Below, piece after piece: positions 22,741-34,582 of a stretch of DNA of 64,000 bases (its first letter is position 1; each line of letters opens with the position of its first letter). The notes beneath the pieces were generated by a model. The model ran no database searches and was not told where the DNA came from. It was given only the letters and a program-made list of their open reading frames with translations. This stretch comes from Luzula sylvatica (Eukaryota; Streptophyta; Magnoliopsida; Poales; Juncaceae). The stretch lies in contig OX326956.1 of NCBI GenBank assembly GCA_946800325.1, positions 9,651,167-9,715,166 on the forward strand, written 5' to 3'. The position numbers were made by a program, and so were the translations under genes.

Positions 22741-23454
22741 AGAATTCAAGACTCGCCTCATCAGAATTAGGCAAGACTGACGATGAAGCATGATCAGAAT
22801 TGAAAGCGCTAATTACCCCTAATTAGCTAAAGTCACTAGTATCTGAAAAAATACACTAATTTCTATTACTAAAATTAGGGATTATATATTTCAAGAAAAA
22901 AATCTTGAAATTATTGAAAAAATGGACAAATTGTACTCATCTCGACGTCTAATCTGGTGAGGTCGAGGTTACATTGACGCTTCGTGAGCTCAAACTCGTC
23001 TCGTCTGGAGCTCTAGATCCGCCTCTTCCTCTCTACTTTCTCTCTTGTCCCTCTTTCTCTCTCTTCTCTCTTTTGTGAGATGGAGATTCACAATCGAGTG
23101 AAAGTTCAGATCTTTTTAAGCCGAGAGATTCAAGGTGAGGGAGATTCACAGTCGCGCTTCAGTTTGATGCTTCAGTTTCACGAGATTCACAGAGGAGAGA
23201 TTAGAGGGAGAAATTCACGCTTCAGTTACAAAAACAGTGAGAGAAAGAGGCTATTGCAAAAAAAAAAAGACAATGTAAATACTGGATGGACCGTGGTTGA
23301 GAAGGTGAGAAGGAATAAATAATGACCATTTTACCCTTTTCTACAAAGGATGTACCACAGGAAACTTAAATCTCAGCCATCCAATCAACTTATAAGATTT
23401 AATCTCAGCCATGCAATTAAAAAAGGTCTTACTCTAGAATCACCCTACATAATC

Positions 23455-23997
23455 GATGTTATTATATAATGGATGTTTTATAGTTTGAAAATTTATGATT
23501 TTGTGTTTGATATAATAAATATATATCTAGACACAAGTAAAAAAAGGTCTTCATGCGGTAGCAAATCGAAAATTACATATCTTTTTCTCATCGACATGTA
23601 ACCAAAAATTAAAAATAACGCGCTTTGCTCTAGCCTAGTAATTGTGAAAAAGAGGAAGTAGAGGTTTTATAGGGGTTATATATTCAGCCCCAGTAAAATA
23701 AAAATTTGATGGGATGACAAATGATAGTTAAGTGAGTTGATTATTATTGTTAATTGATTGATCGTTTAATTAAATTAACAAGTCAATTAATATGTACTAA
23801 TATAATTTATTGACGTGTCGCTTGAATTTGGAGAACCAATTATATTTTCTCGGTTTTATACATGAACAAAAACAAAGGGATATCAAAGATTTGCATGCCC
23901 AAAAATGAGAACTTCGGAAGATTATATTATACGATACTAATAGCTCCGAAAGCTCAATTATACTCTCTAAAATGATAAATATTTGTGATATTTCATT
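23455..23997. other. AT-rich spacer between MULE and MITE
   Basis: The start repeats sequence from left of the MULE (GATGTTTTATAGTTTGAAAA against 20693-20710), partly as a local duplication. Otherwise nothing was recognised. Confidence 0.5.
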
Positions 23998-24006
23998 TAA
24001 TAAAAT

Positions 24007-24216
24007 GGGGAGTTCTATGATAGACCAATTTAAAAAAAAAATCGAATATTTGTTAAATAATAATTTTTTTTGTAAGATTGTAATGTATATTTATCATTTA
24101 ATGTTATCCAAAACATAAATTTTATATAATTAATTAATAAATAGCTAAAATTCTTAAAATAATTTTTTGAAAAAGGATCCATGATAAGAAAAAATGACTC
24201 TATCATAGAACTTCCC
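24007..24216. mobile_element. MULE-type MITE, 210 bp, 9-bp TSD
   Basis: Ends are GGGGAGTTCTATGATAGACC and the mirrored GGGAAGTTCTATGATAGAGTC. A perfect 9-bp duplication TAATAAAAT lies at 23998-24006 and 24217-24225. It belongs to the same family as 7849-8095. Eight bases past its right duplication the homology to OSCA exon 1 begins. Confidence 0.87.
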
Positions 24217-24232
24217 TAATAAAATTATTTTT

Positions 24233-24424
24233 TCTTAACGCGCCTAATTTATCCACACCTCGCAAATCTGAGCGGGTTGTTCGCGAACCCACAATGTACC
24301 ATTTGGGGAAATAAACACGATCATTTATTGGGTGAACCCTTAATATGGCAAATAGAAGTAGAAACGCGACAACACCGACAATGTTTATCAATGCCGATAC
24401 TCCTAAATCTTCTAATGTGGCCAT
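24233..24424 (-). pseudogene. Truncated copy of OSCA exon 1
   Basis: Sixty-four codons from MATLEDLG to KLGALR match exon 1 of the gene at 19656 with a few changes (for example FSILRGHR to FAILRVHP, and YIEGS to YIVGS). The match stops before the exon's MTEEELIQHAG part and the frame runs into AT-rich DNA. No other exon follows. It can encode only a short N-terminal membrane peptide. Confidence 0.9.
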
Positions 24425-25290
24425 TTTGGACTAAATTTTGATGCATCTCAAATTCCCAATTCTAACTATGTTTTGGTAAAATTGTTACATAGCAAAACGA
24501 ATTATCTTGAGATATTTTGGAATCTGAGGAAAATGTGTGAGCTTAAAAAGAGCAGAGAAAAGAGTATCACAAAGAAAACAACTGTATTTTTTTAATTAAA
24601 TAAAAATAAATAGAAAAAGAACATAGCTGTGTTTTTTACTTAAAAACTGTATTTTGTGTCAACTGTATTAGTCCTTGTATATATTTGGTGCGTAAATACT
24701 TCCACGATCGAACTACAAGTTATTTAAAAAAGAAAAAAATAGATAAACAAAACAACTGTGTTTTTGTGAAAAAAAAAAGAACAAAAAACTGAGACCACAG
24801 GAGTAATATAAAAAATTGGAGATCATGGAAGGCAGGAAATGCCAACTAACTTTTGATTTAATTCATTTTGCAAACGGAGAAGAGTTATGTGCCGCAGATA
24901 CTTCAAAAATTGATTCGTACCCGTATCGGATATAAATATGGCATCGATATACATTTTAACGTCACGTGGCATATCGGATTATTAGACACAATATGTTTTC
25001 GATACTTCAAATATTTTTACAATCCAATATTATTTATGTCATATGTACATCTTATCATTTCTCGTTAAAAACTCAAATAAATCACATAACATCTTCAATT
25101 TTTATATAATTTAATGAAAGTTGTTTAAATATATAATTAAAGAGGAGGAGAAAAACAAGAGTGAGAATTTTGTGTGTCCTTGGTTGGATATGGGAAGAAA
25201 GTTTTTTGTTGTTCGAATATTTTCTTTTTTTAAAGAAAAATATAAACTAGATATTACACAATCAGTTTTATAGTTGAAAATTTATAAAAT
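24233..25290. repeat. Duplicate of OSCA exon 1 and promoter
   Basis: Aligns with about 19464-20712, including the leader, the GGAGAAGAGTTATGTG phrase, the CACGTGG site and the GATATGGGAAGAAAGTT phrase. It lies 4.6 kb from the source in the same orientation. The source copy was later split from its flank by the MULE at 20722. Confidence 0.85.
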
Positions 25291-25437
25291 AAATATATAT
25301 ATCTAGCAATAATGTTTAGCACCCCGCTCGTATCACCCCCCAAATAATCTCCACCTCTTTAATTGGAAACTATTTAATGATTACGAATGCTAAATGAGAA
25401 ATTTAATAGGAATGTGGGTTGTTATTGTTTGGGGGTA

Positions 25438-25525
25438 AATTTTCTAATGTGGCCTTTTTGGACTAAATTTTGAAGGATCTCAAATTCCCAAGTCTTGACT
25501 CTTAACTATGTTTTGATAAAATTTA
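25438..25525. repeat. Third fragment of the OSCA leader
   Basis: TTTTCTAATGTGGCCTTTTTGG and the following ACTAAATTTTGA, AAATTCCCAAGTCTTGACT and TATGTTTTGATAAAAT match the OSCA start region. The ATG itself is changed (CAT to CCT on the plus strand). Only about 88 bp remain. Confidence 0.8.
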
Positions 25526-25576
25526 TTTGCAACAAGATCAATGTGATCTTGATGCAATCATAGCATTGATTAAGTA

Positions 25577-27066
25577 CTAGCTTTCTCCCAGCGCAATTGC
25601 GTGGAGGTCTTCAGTCTGTCATGATTTTATTTTTCTCAATACGTAATTAAATTCTACATTTTTTTTATCTGATTGTACATACATAAAAAAAAATCTATCT
25701 TTTTGTAAATTTAAAAAAAACTAATCCTCTACCAAACTTTTATTTCCTAATACTCTTATGAATGATCTTAAAAACAAACGGACAAAAATACCCTTCTATT
25801 TTCAAATTTAATAATTAAAAATATATTTTTATTATTTTTTATTAATTTTATTACTTTTAAGAAAATTCATAAATATTTTTAACATGCATTGATTACAAAA
25901 AATATATAATAATTACAAATTGAGTTTATATAATTTTAATATTTCATTTATTATGTTTGAAAAAATAACATCGGGTAATAATAAAATAAACAATAATAAA
26001 TAAACATCTTGAAAATATATTGATAGAAAAATATCGGTTTAAACATCTGGTTTTTATTTTTATTTTCATTCTCTTTTTATTTATTTCTTTAATAGTTTCA
26101 TGATATTTTATTTTTCAAATATTTGGAATGTGTTTTTGTAATATTGTTGTTCGTTTTATTATTATTTTATGTTAGTTTTGCAAAGAAAAAATGCAAAGGT
26201 CAAAATGTTAAAATTATGTAAATAAAATATATAATAACTTTTTTAAAATTATTATATGGTACCAAAATTTAGGACTTTATTAACATTATTAAAAAATAAC
26301 ATGTACATATGTAAATTATTAAAATTTGATGACATGGAGCAACCAAATGAGAGAAATTTTATTAACTTTATACATATACAAAATGTAAATTAAAACTAAA
26401 AAGGACCAACAGATAAATAAAAAGGACCAAAATATAAATTAAAATGTAAAAAAGGACTGAAATGTAAATTAAAAAGGACCAAAATGTTAATAAAAAGGAC
26501 CAAAATATAAACTTAAATTAAAAAGGACCAAAATATAAATAAAAAGGACCAAAATGTAAATTAAAAAATGTAAAAAAGGACCGAAATATAAATAAAAGAG
26601 GATCAAAATATAAATAAAAGGGACCAAAATGTAAAATTTTAAAGTAAAAAGGACCAAAATGTAAATAAAAAGGACCAAAATGTAATTTTTTTAACTAAAA
26701 AGGACCAAAATGTAAATTTAAAAAATATTTTTTTTACAAAAAATCCCCTGATGACGTGGCCTCATGTATGAGCTCCATTTCTTCCAACTTTATACATAAA
26801 GTATAAAGTAAATTTTTAAAGTAAAAATTATCAAAATATAAATAAAAAGGACCAAAATTTAAATTTTTAAAGTAAAAAGGACCAAAATGTAAATAAAAAG
26901 GACCAAATTGTAATTTTTTAACTAAAAATGACCAAATTGTAATTTTTTAACTAAAAATGATCAAAATGTAAATTTAAAAAATATTTTTTTTACAAAAAAC
27001 CCCCTGATGACGTGGCCTCATGTATGAGCTACATTTCTTCCAACTTTATACATAAGTATAATAAGA
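25577..27066 (-). mobile_element. Non-autonomous Helitron, reverse orientation
   Basis: On the minus strand the 3' end reads AATCATGACAGACTGAAGAC, then the hairpin CGCAATTGCG with flanking CC/GG, then GAGAAAGCTAG followed by T: the hairpin plus CTAG terminus of Helitrons. The 5' side is TCTTATTATACTTATGTATA at 27066. The copy at 46061-47473 shares both ends and interior in the opposite orientation. The 5' terminal segment (CCCCTGATGACGTGGCCTCA to AACTTTATACATAA) is present twice, at about 26748 and 27002. No Rep/helicase gene is present. Confidence 0.78.
26395..26995. repeat. GGACCAAAATGTAAAT minisatellite in the Helitron
   Basis: Degenerate units of AAAAAGGACCAAAATGTAAA, 15-25 bp, fill this part, interrupted at 26720-26820 by one copy of the Helitron terminal segment. 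The minus-strand Phe/Tyr-rich frame here comes from the repeat. Confidence 0.85.
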
Positions 27067-27653
27067 ATGCAATAGAAACTTTTAACTTGTTCAAAGGCAA
27101 TTCTAATTGAAGTTATTTTTCCTTCATATCAATATAATATCTTCCCTAAAAAATATAATATCACAATAATGACCCTAATAATTTAGGAAATGCTATCCGC
27201 ATTTTACGTTAAAAGTTATGTCGAATATCTAATTAACAAATGGGGTTGTCGGAAAGAACATCTGATTTGAGTATGCTATTACAATTTGGCTTAAATTAAT
27301 ATGATTATAAATGAACTGATATATTATTTAGGAAATATCATCTACAGACGAATTTTGGTGTCAATAATGTATTTCTCACAAATAAAAGGTCTTTTGGACT
27401 GATATATCAAACCTTTTTAAAAATTCTTTTTAAAAAAATTAATGCCAATGATTTTTTCTCGCCCTGAAAAATTAAAGGCCTTGAATAATATTATTTGGGC
27501 TTTTCATGAATAAATGACCTTTCAAACAAGCATAAACATTATAAAAATAAAAATACCTAAATATGATTTCTAAAAATTATTAGAGCATTCCATAAATCTA
27601 AAATTCAATAGTAATTATTCATTTCAACTTGTATAATCCTAATTATCTTGTTA

Positions 27654-27655
<2 letters not shown>
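27067..27655. other. AT-rich spacer, no gene seen
   Basis: No open frame with a motif, RNA gene or element end was recognised. Confidence 0.5.

Positions 27656-27660
<5 letters not shown>

Positions 27661-27702
<42 letters not shown>
27661..27702. repeat. (TA)n microsatellite, about 21 units
   Basis: Uninterrupted TA run. Confidence 0.97.
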
Positions 27703-27706
<4 letters not shown>

Positions 27707-27729
27707 TATATTCTATCTTAGTTATAATT

Positions 27730-28335
27730 TTAAACGGTTCAAGAAAACTTGACACGTGGCCACTCTTCTCCATCTTATAAACGTTCTCTCTCCGTACTTC
27801 TCTCCCCATTTCCCGCACGACAAAAATAAGCCCAAGCCTCGGCCCGCTGGAGTGCGACGGTAAACCCTTGCCGCGACCCGGAGCCGTGGAGTGCGACTGG
27901 ACCGGCTCCCCTCAGAGAGCTCAACGGTGGCTTCTCTACTGCCAACACGTACGTGACCACGCTCTGTACAAGCACGCGTTGCCCTTTCTCTTCTTACTCG
28001 CGCGGTCCCCTCTCTCTTCTCATTCTATTCCAGTTTCGCGTTAAGGTCCGCTCGACTCGCCTTACAGTGCTACGAAAGAGTGCTACGAAAGAGGTCGATC
28101 TGAGAGTGACGAAGGAAGCTTTCATCTAAACAAAGCAACAACGAAGTGGCTTCGCGGTAAACCCTAACCACCTGGCGAGAGGAGTGGACACACACCGTTC
28201 TGGAAAAGGGCGACGGAAGAGGCCATTTTGTTCTAGGCTTGCGATTTGGTTCCTGGTTTCTGCGACCGGAGAAAAACACAGGCGAGCTCTATTTCTCACA
28301 ACATCGATGTTTAGTTTGTAAGGTTTGCTCATTTC
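27730..28335. other. GC-richer island, no convincing gene
   Basis: About 600 bp is richer in GC than its surroundings. It begins with ACACGTGGCC (a G-box-like word) and CTTATAAACG (a TATA-like word), and includes a tandem GTGCTACGAAAGA pair at 28070. Several overlapping short frames exist on the minus strand, but none shows a domain. It may be a promoter or leader relic, or part of an unknown element. Confidence 0.35.
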
Positions 28336-30180
28336 ATGTATGTAGGTTTGGTTCCTGGTTCCTGGTTTATGATTAAAAGAATATTCTTTTCACACACAAA
28401 GAAGTAATTATAATGTTCCGGTGAAGTAAAAAATGTAATTAGCAAAATTATGACAGATTTTGAGTTCCGGCGAAATAAAAATTGTCATCTGAAAGATCAT
28501 TTCATGACAGATTTTTAAGGTGAATCAAAGATAAGAAAGATGTGGAATTCAACGATTGATTCAAACATAGCAAGTTCCTAATCTTTGAATAATAATTTAC
28601 TGAAATTATGAATAATAATTTACTGAAATTATGAATATCGAATTTCGAATTATAATTGTACTGATTTGAATATTTAGGGCTTCCAAATCATGTTAAAAAA
28701 GTATGTTTTTTTTGCATTTGAACCCATACACTAATATGAATTATTCAATTTTATGTAGGGTTGTTTTGAGCTTTGAATGTGCGGTTTTCCCAATAGCGAC
28801 TAAATACAACAAGATTTTTGTCGATGCCTTTTGGAACAGCAAAAAGTAAATTCAGTTATCTAAATAAATAAATTAACAGGGACCATTACGTAATTTTAAA
28901 TTATTTTGGTATATTTTAGTAATTCAGGCAATCATTTGCCACGCATTTGGTGCGTCTAATGACATCATAGGCCGTGGTTTGTGATGTCTGGTATTTCGAG
29001 CCTCAGTTTCTTAGGCCTGGCGAAACTGCTATTTAATTTGCAGAAAGGTCCATACTTTTCATAATATTTGTTTAGTATAATTATTTATAATGAAGATAGG
29101 TAATGTTTTTTCAGGGTTAGGGAGATGATGTATGCATGCTAGAGCAGGATTGTATGTCAAGTATTTTCGCCCGAGTCCTAAACTTACTGATAAGAATAAT
29201 ATCTGATTGCACGACCTAATTTTTTCTGTGATAATTTCCATAATTAAATATTTTATTTACAATTTATTTAGAACAAATAATAATATATAATTTCAAATAT
29301 AGTTGTTATGTGTATGCTTACATGAAGGAATAGTGTAACTCGCGTACTTTCGCAGGGATCGCCAAGGGAAAGGTACATTTCTGAAAGAAAAAAAAAATTT
29401 GATGAAAACATTTCTGAAAAGTTAGGGTTAGGATTTATCATGCAATTGATATTTTGGGGTTCTTCTATTTTTTGGACAGAATATGTTTAATAGACATTAT
29501 TGACACTATTTTTGAAAATTACCTTCTGCATATTCAAAATGATAATCATTTTTATACATCATATGAATAAACTTGAGGGACTTTTGTACCAAGTTCAAAT
29601 AAATTTTCGTCAATTAATTATTGACTAACTAATTTTGTACTCCTAAAGTTGCATTTTTTCTTCTTCATACAGGACTTCACGTCAATGCCGATGTCTCTTC
29701 TGATTTGTGTGGCGCAGAGAAAAAAGAAAAAAACACGAGCAAATGCCAGCGGCAGAAAAGGGGTACGAAACACCGGCGAAACCGGGACGGTGTTTACGTG
29801 AACAGAGAGAGGAAATTTATTAATTACGTGAACAGAGAGAGGAAATTTGTTACGAGGTAATTAGACACCCGAATTTCTATAGTTTATTTTATTTATTTAG
29901 TTCTTCTATAAAGAAATATATTATATTATGGCCATGTTAGCAGCATTTTAATTCAATAATTGTCTAATTACAGGTTTGACTTGCGTTATCGTACCATATG
30001 TTAAAGTTTTAGGAGTTCAATGGAATACTTTTGCCGGTTCGTATATTCGGGTGCGATAAAGTCGGCCCATTTTCAGTAAGTTCACGTGTGACGACTTTCA
30101 GGCTTCATTATCGTATTAAGTTCATCTTATTGTTATTTGCAAGGGTATTTCGGACATTTTTGTTTTTTTTTTTAAATTTC
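28336..30180. other. Intergenic, no gene recognised
   Basis: AT-rich, with a 13-bp ACTGAAATTATGA direct repeat near 28600 and a longer direct repeat of AATTACGTGAACAGAGAGAG (ends near 29800 and 29822). No coding region with a recognisable domain was found. Confidence 0.45.
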
Positions 30181-30183
30181 GCT

Positions 30184-30300
30184 CATTATCGTTATCATCA
30201 CCATATCATAATTCTCATCATCATTATCATATCTTCATCTTCACCATACCATTATCATCATATGCATATCATCGTCATCATCGTATCGTAATCATCATCG
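30184..30300. repeat. ATC/ATT microsatellite
   Basis: Interrupted ATCATC, CATATC and TCATCATC runs. The plus-strand Ile/His-rich frame at 30031-30291 is its by-product. Confidence 0.9.
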
Positions 30301-30439
30301 TTTTTTTCGAACGTACCAATAATAAAAACCGTGTATACTGTCATCCATTGGTTGGAGAAAGAAATTGGACATTTATGGTATTTTTTATTTTATAACTTGC
30401 AAATACTTGATCACTTTTTTTGGTGTAAAACAAAATCAT

Positions 30440-32460
30440 TTACATTGTGGATACAAAAAAACCATTACTAATTAGACAAATGAAGTACAAATACCAATGT
30501 GGATAAAAAAACAGAAACGTAAACGAAAAACAAAAACAATCACCGATATAGACGCAATGTTCGAATAAAAACACGAACTCAAAAACGAGAAGGAAAAACA
30601 AATACAACATCAATCTCAATACGAACTGCAAAATAAAATTACAAATAGAAATGAAAATACAAAAACAAAATACGAATATTTGAACATAACTAATATAGCG
30701 AAAATAATGAACATTCGAATATACCAGGCAAACATAACAAATCAATAACGAAGATATGATACAAATACAACACAATAGAAATACACCATACAAATACTTG
30801 ACAAATAGACAAACTCGAATCGCCAATAAGAAATACAAAGCACGTATGTAAAACGCATACCAAAAAAAAAATGAAAACAAAAAACAATACCATTATGTAT
30901 CCGAATACAAGTGTGGAGAAAAAAAATACAAATACAAATACACACAAAAAAGCAAAAACGATTACATAAACGGAATTCAAATACAAACAAGGCACTAAAT
31001 ATGAATATCAAATACAATTACATAATACAATAAAAAATACAGGCACAAATATTAAATGCCAACACGAGTATGGAATACGAATGCGAAAACGAAATACGAA
31101 TATTAATACGAATACAAAGACGAACACAAACGCAAATACGAATAAAAATACGAACATGAATGCGATTAGCATTACGAATTACGAAATACGAAATCCCGAA
31201 CTCAGAATATGAAATATGGAATACGAATGTGAGTAGAAATACCAATATGAATTCGATATAAGAAATATGAGTTAAATTACAAAAGCAAATACGAACACAA
31301 ATACGAAATACCAATACACACACAAATACAAATACAAATCGAAATACAAATACAAACACAAACATAAAAAACAAAATCAAACGACTTTATGATAATTTTT
31401 TGGTTCATTTTCTTGACTTTGCCAATGATGTCTAAAACAATAAACAAATTTTATAGCAAGAACTATTTGAATTGTTCAAGAAACTCGGCTCTTCAACAAT
31501 TCAGACGATTTTGCTCTAAATTTTTTGCAAATCATGATTTATTGAGGCAAACGACCCGTAAATAAATACAAAATACGAAAAAACAAAGATGAGTCCGTAC
31601 ACATACACATTTACAAATGAATTATCTGCACAAATAGGAAAAACAAATACGAATAGAACTCGAATACGTACCTGAATACGATTATTAACTAGAAACAAAC
31701 ACAAATACATACACCATATACGAATACCAAGTACAATTATGGTATATAAATACACATACACATACAAATACGAAAGACCAACACAAGTACAAAATACGAA
31801 TATTAATGCGAACACAGACACGAACACAAACACATATACAAATACAACCACATATACGAATATAATTAGGCATTACGAAATACGAAATAATCGAATACGA
31901 ATACAAACACAAACATAAATAAACAAAATCAAACGACTTTATGATAATCTTTTGGTTCATTTTCTTGACTTTACAGATGTTGTATAAAACAATAAACAAA
32001 TTTTATAGCAAAAATCATTTGAATTGTTCAAGAAATCCGACTCTTAAACAATTCAGACGGTTGTTGTTCTAAAATTTGTGCAAATCATGATTTACTGAGG
32101 CAAACGACCCGTAAATAAATACAAAATTCGAAAAAACAAAGATGAGTGCGTACACTTACACATTTACAAATGAATTATCAACACGAATACGAAATACGAA
32201 TACGAATATGAACTCGAATACAAACATGAATACAATTATGAACTAGAAACAAATACTAATCCGGACACCAAATAAATAACGGAATATAAATACACATACA
32301 AATACGAAATACCAACACAAATGTAAAATACAAATATTAATGCGAACAAAAACACAAATACAAACACAAACACATATACAAACACAGATACAAATAAAAC
32401 TGCAATACAACAAAAATTCGAAATAAACAAACCCGCGCAATTGCACGGGTAAAGCGCTAG
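30440..32460 (+). mobile_element. Helitron-like 3' end with a 2-kb degenerate AATACGAATACAAA array
   Basis: The right edge carries CCCGCGCAATTGCACGGG (hairpin, 32432-32449), TAAAGCG, then CTAG at 32457-32460 followed by T, a canonical Helitron 3' terminus. Upstream, 30440-32420 is a degenerate array of ACGAATACAAATACA words. It contains two copies, about 545 bp apart (31375-31640 and 31920-32170), of a non-array block with CGACTTTATGATAAT and GGCAAACGACCCGTAAATAA. The 5' end was not found, so the left limit is arbitrary. Minus-strand Phe/Val/Cys-rich frames across the array are not genes. Confidence 0.65.
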
Positions 32461-32695
32461 TATATATATAAAGTTATGTGATAGACTCCTTTTTTTTTAT
32501 CATGGATCTTTTTTCAAAAATTATTTTAAGATATTTTATGTTTATCAATTAGTTATACAAAATTTATGTTTTGCATGACCTTAAATGATAAATATATATT
32601 TGAATTTTATAAAAAATTCATTAATTAACAAATATTAAAAATATTTTTTTAAAAAATAAGTCTATCTATTAAAAAACTTTCCTGTATCCAGAGCT
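32461..32695. mobile_element. Decayed relative of the 24007 MITE
   Basis: GTGATAGACTCC ... ATCATGGATC ... AAAATTATTTTAAG ... AATGATAAATATA ... AGTCTATCTATTA follow the 24007-24216 element in reverse order. Ends are too worn to score a target duplication. It abuts the Helitron-like 3' end. Confidence 0.5.
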
Positions 32696-32699
32696 ACTG

Positions 32700-32904
32700 A
32701 TGCCCTTCCCCAGGCTGAAATTTTATTTGTATGTTTTTTACCCTTAGATGAGCTTTCTAGATCCGTGCACAGTTTTAATACACACGCCTCACAGTTAATG
32801 CTCCGTATCTGTGTTAATTCCGTCTCCCCGTTTAAGTCTCGCTCCCCCTCCTCTCTCTCCCCCTCTCTTCGTTTTCTACTCATTTTCACCATGGATCCGT
32901 GTCC

Positions 32905-32947
<43 letters not shown>

Positions 32948-33800
32948 TCGAAAGCAGGTCGAGAGATCCGGCGCTGCCCATTTCTGCTCTACCCAGATTA
33001 AGAAATCGGCACTTTCTATCTCTCCTTCGAGCAGTTCAATCTTCTTCTCATTTGTCAGATCGAAGATGATCCAAGTTCATAGGGTTTAAAGATTCAATAG
33101 TTATTTGGATGAAATTGCAAAAGAATCAATTGGATGAAATTGCAAGAGTTATTTGTTTGAAATTTGCAGATTTTCTGACAGAAGGCGATTTGCCGATTCC
33201 TTGACACGGGGCAGATGAAGAAAAACATATCCGACTTTTCTCAGAGAAGGAAATTTGCCAATTCTTTTGAGCAGTTCAAGGATGAGCTAGGGAGCGATTT
33301 AGGACCTATGTGAGCTATTAATTGACTGAATTCTAGGTATGTATTTGAACTGAGTTATAATATTAATTGAAATGTATTTGAACTAATTGAAAGGTAAAGA
33401 ACTGATTGTAATTGCATCAAGTCTGGTTCGAATTAACATTCAGATTACAATTGCCTCCAAAATGAATCTTAATGGATAAATTTCACTAATTAGGGGTGAT
33501 TATTTGTTAATTAAATTACCAAATCATCCCTATTTGGGAATTTAAGTACCCAAGTCAGTCCTTATTTAACCAAAGGATATCATTGCTGATCCTCAATACC
33601 CTTCTAGAAGTGCCTCAATTAATCATTAATACCCTTCTAAAAGTTTCATTTGCAGGTTCTTCTTTTTCTCGTGTGGGGTTTTTTAATGTTGAGAGGTCAA
33701 TATTTAGCTGCTAAGATTATTTTTTATATATAGATATAATTTCATTTACATTGTGATTCTTAATTTTCAGATTTGTTGGCATTAGGTTTTCTCAAAATTG
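32700..33800. other. Leader-like CT-rich DNA and intergenic, no gene recognised
   Basis: A (CT)n tract lies at 32906-32944. Around it are CT-rich stretches and short frames on both strands without motifs. It resembles a gene leader, but no downstream exon with a recognisable domain was found. Confidence 0.4.
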
Positions 33801-33806
33801 GACCCG

Positions 33807-34014
33807 CTTTTCAGAGGCACGGGATTGGACCTTGAAGAGAGGAAGCGTGGCGGGCCCGCTTTTCAGAGACAGGAGAAGAGGCTCGAGATTGGACCTTGAA
33901 GAGAGGAAGCATGGCGGGCCAACTTTTCAGAGACAGGAGAAGAGGCTCGAGATTGGACCTTGAAGAGAGGAAGCATGGCGGGCCCACTTTTCAGAGACAG
34001 GAGAAGAGGCTCTG
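33807..34014. repeat. Minisatellite, 64-bp units
   Basis: Units begin CTTTTCAGAGACAGGAGAAG and include GATTGGACCTTGAAGAGAGG and CATGGCGGGCC. Starts are 33807 (short, 52 bp), 33859, 33923 and 33987 (partial). Middle units are nearly identical, so recent expansion is likely. Confidence 0.92.
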
Positions 34015-34145
34015 GGCTCGGGGGTCGTGTGTGTGTTGATGAGTTTTTTGTAAATAAGAAGAATATGGATGTATTTAGGGTAAAGATACTTTTGGGATTG
34101 AATGTAAATGTGAATGTCGATATGATACCGGTACTGGTATGTACC

Positions 34146-34582
34146 ATTTACTAATAGATTGAAAGTAAATTCATCAAACAACATTTCTAAAATTACTTTA
34201 CCAACAAGACAATCAAATTGCAAAAAGAATCCAAACTAACCCTGAATTTTAAAATTCCTTAAAAAGTCCAGAAAAATAATAGAATTACCTAGATGTCCAA
34301 AACCAACAATAAATTACAAATTAGTCCAGGTTTAAGTCATTTGAATAATAAATCAAAAATTATATAAATGTCCCGCAAATTACACAAATATCAATAAATT
34401 GAAAATAAATTCACCGAACAACAACATTTCTAGAATTACTCGAAAGTCCAACAAAACAGTCAAATTGCAAAAAAGTCCAAACTAACCCTGAATTTTAAAA
34501 TTCCTTAAAAGTCCAGAAAAATAATAGAATTCTGAAATTACATAGATGTCCAAAACAACAATAAATTACAAATTAGTCCAGT
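34146..34582. repeat. Direct duplication, about 240-bp period
   Basis: 34146-34331 and 34388-34582 share CAACATTTCTA, AAACTAACCCTGAATTTTAA and GTCCAGAAAAATAATAGAAT and end AATAAATTACAAATTAGTCC. Non-coding. Confidence 0.88.

Larger units (their letters stand above)
20722..23445. mobile_element. MULE-type element, 2.7 kb, 9-bp TSD
   Basis: The left end GGGTAGTTCTACTGTACGACC and the mirrored right end GGGTGATTCTAGAGTAAGACC match at about 16 of 21 positions. A perfect 9-bp duplication TACATAATC flanks it at 20713-20721 and 23446-23454. No transposase was found. The interior has CT-rich leader-like segments (20870-21090, 23000-23070), a CATA microsatellite and a tandem pair of exon-like blocks, consistent with a Pack-MULE carrying gene scraps. 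The right end resembles the element end at 39791. Confidence 0.82.

Noticed and set aside
30440..32446. Many Phe/Val/Cys-rich minus-strand frames of 60-146 codons
   Set aside because: They are translations of the AATACGAATACAAA array; frames overlap each other and shift freely.
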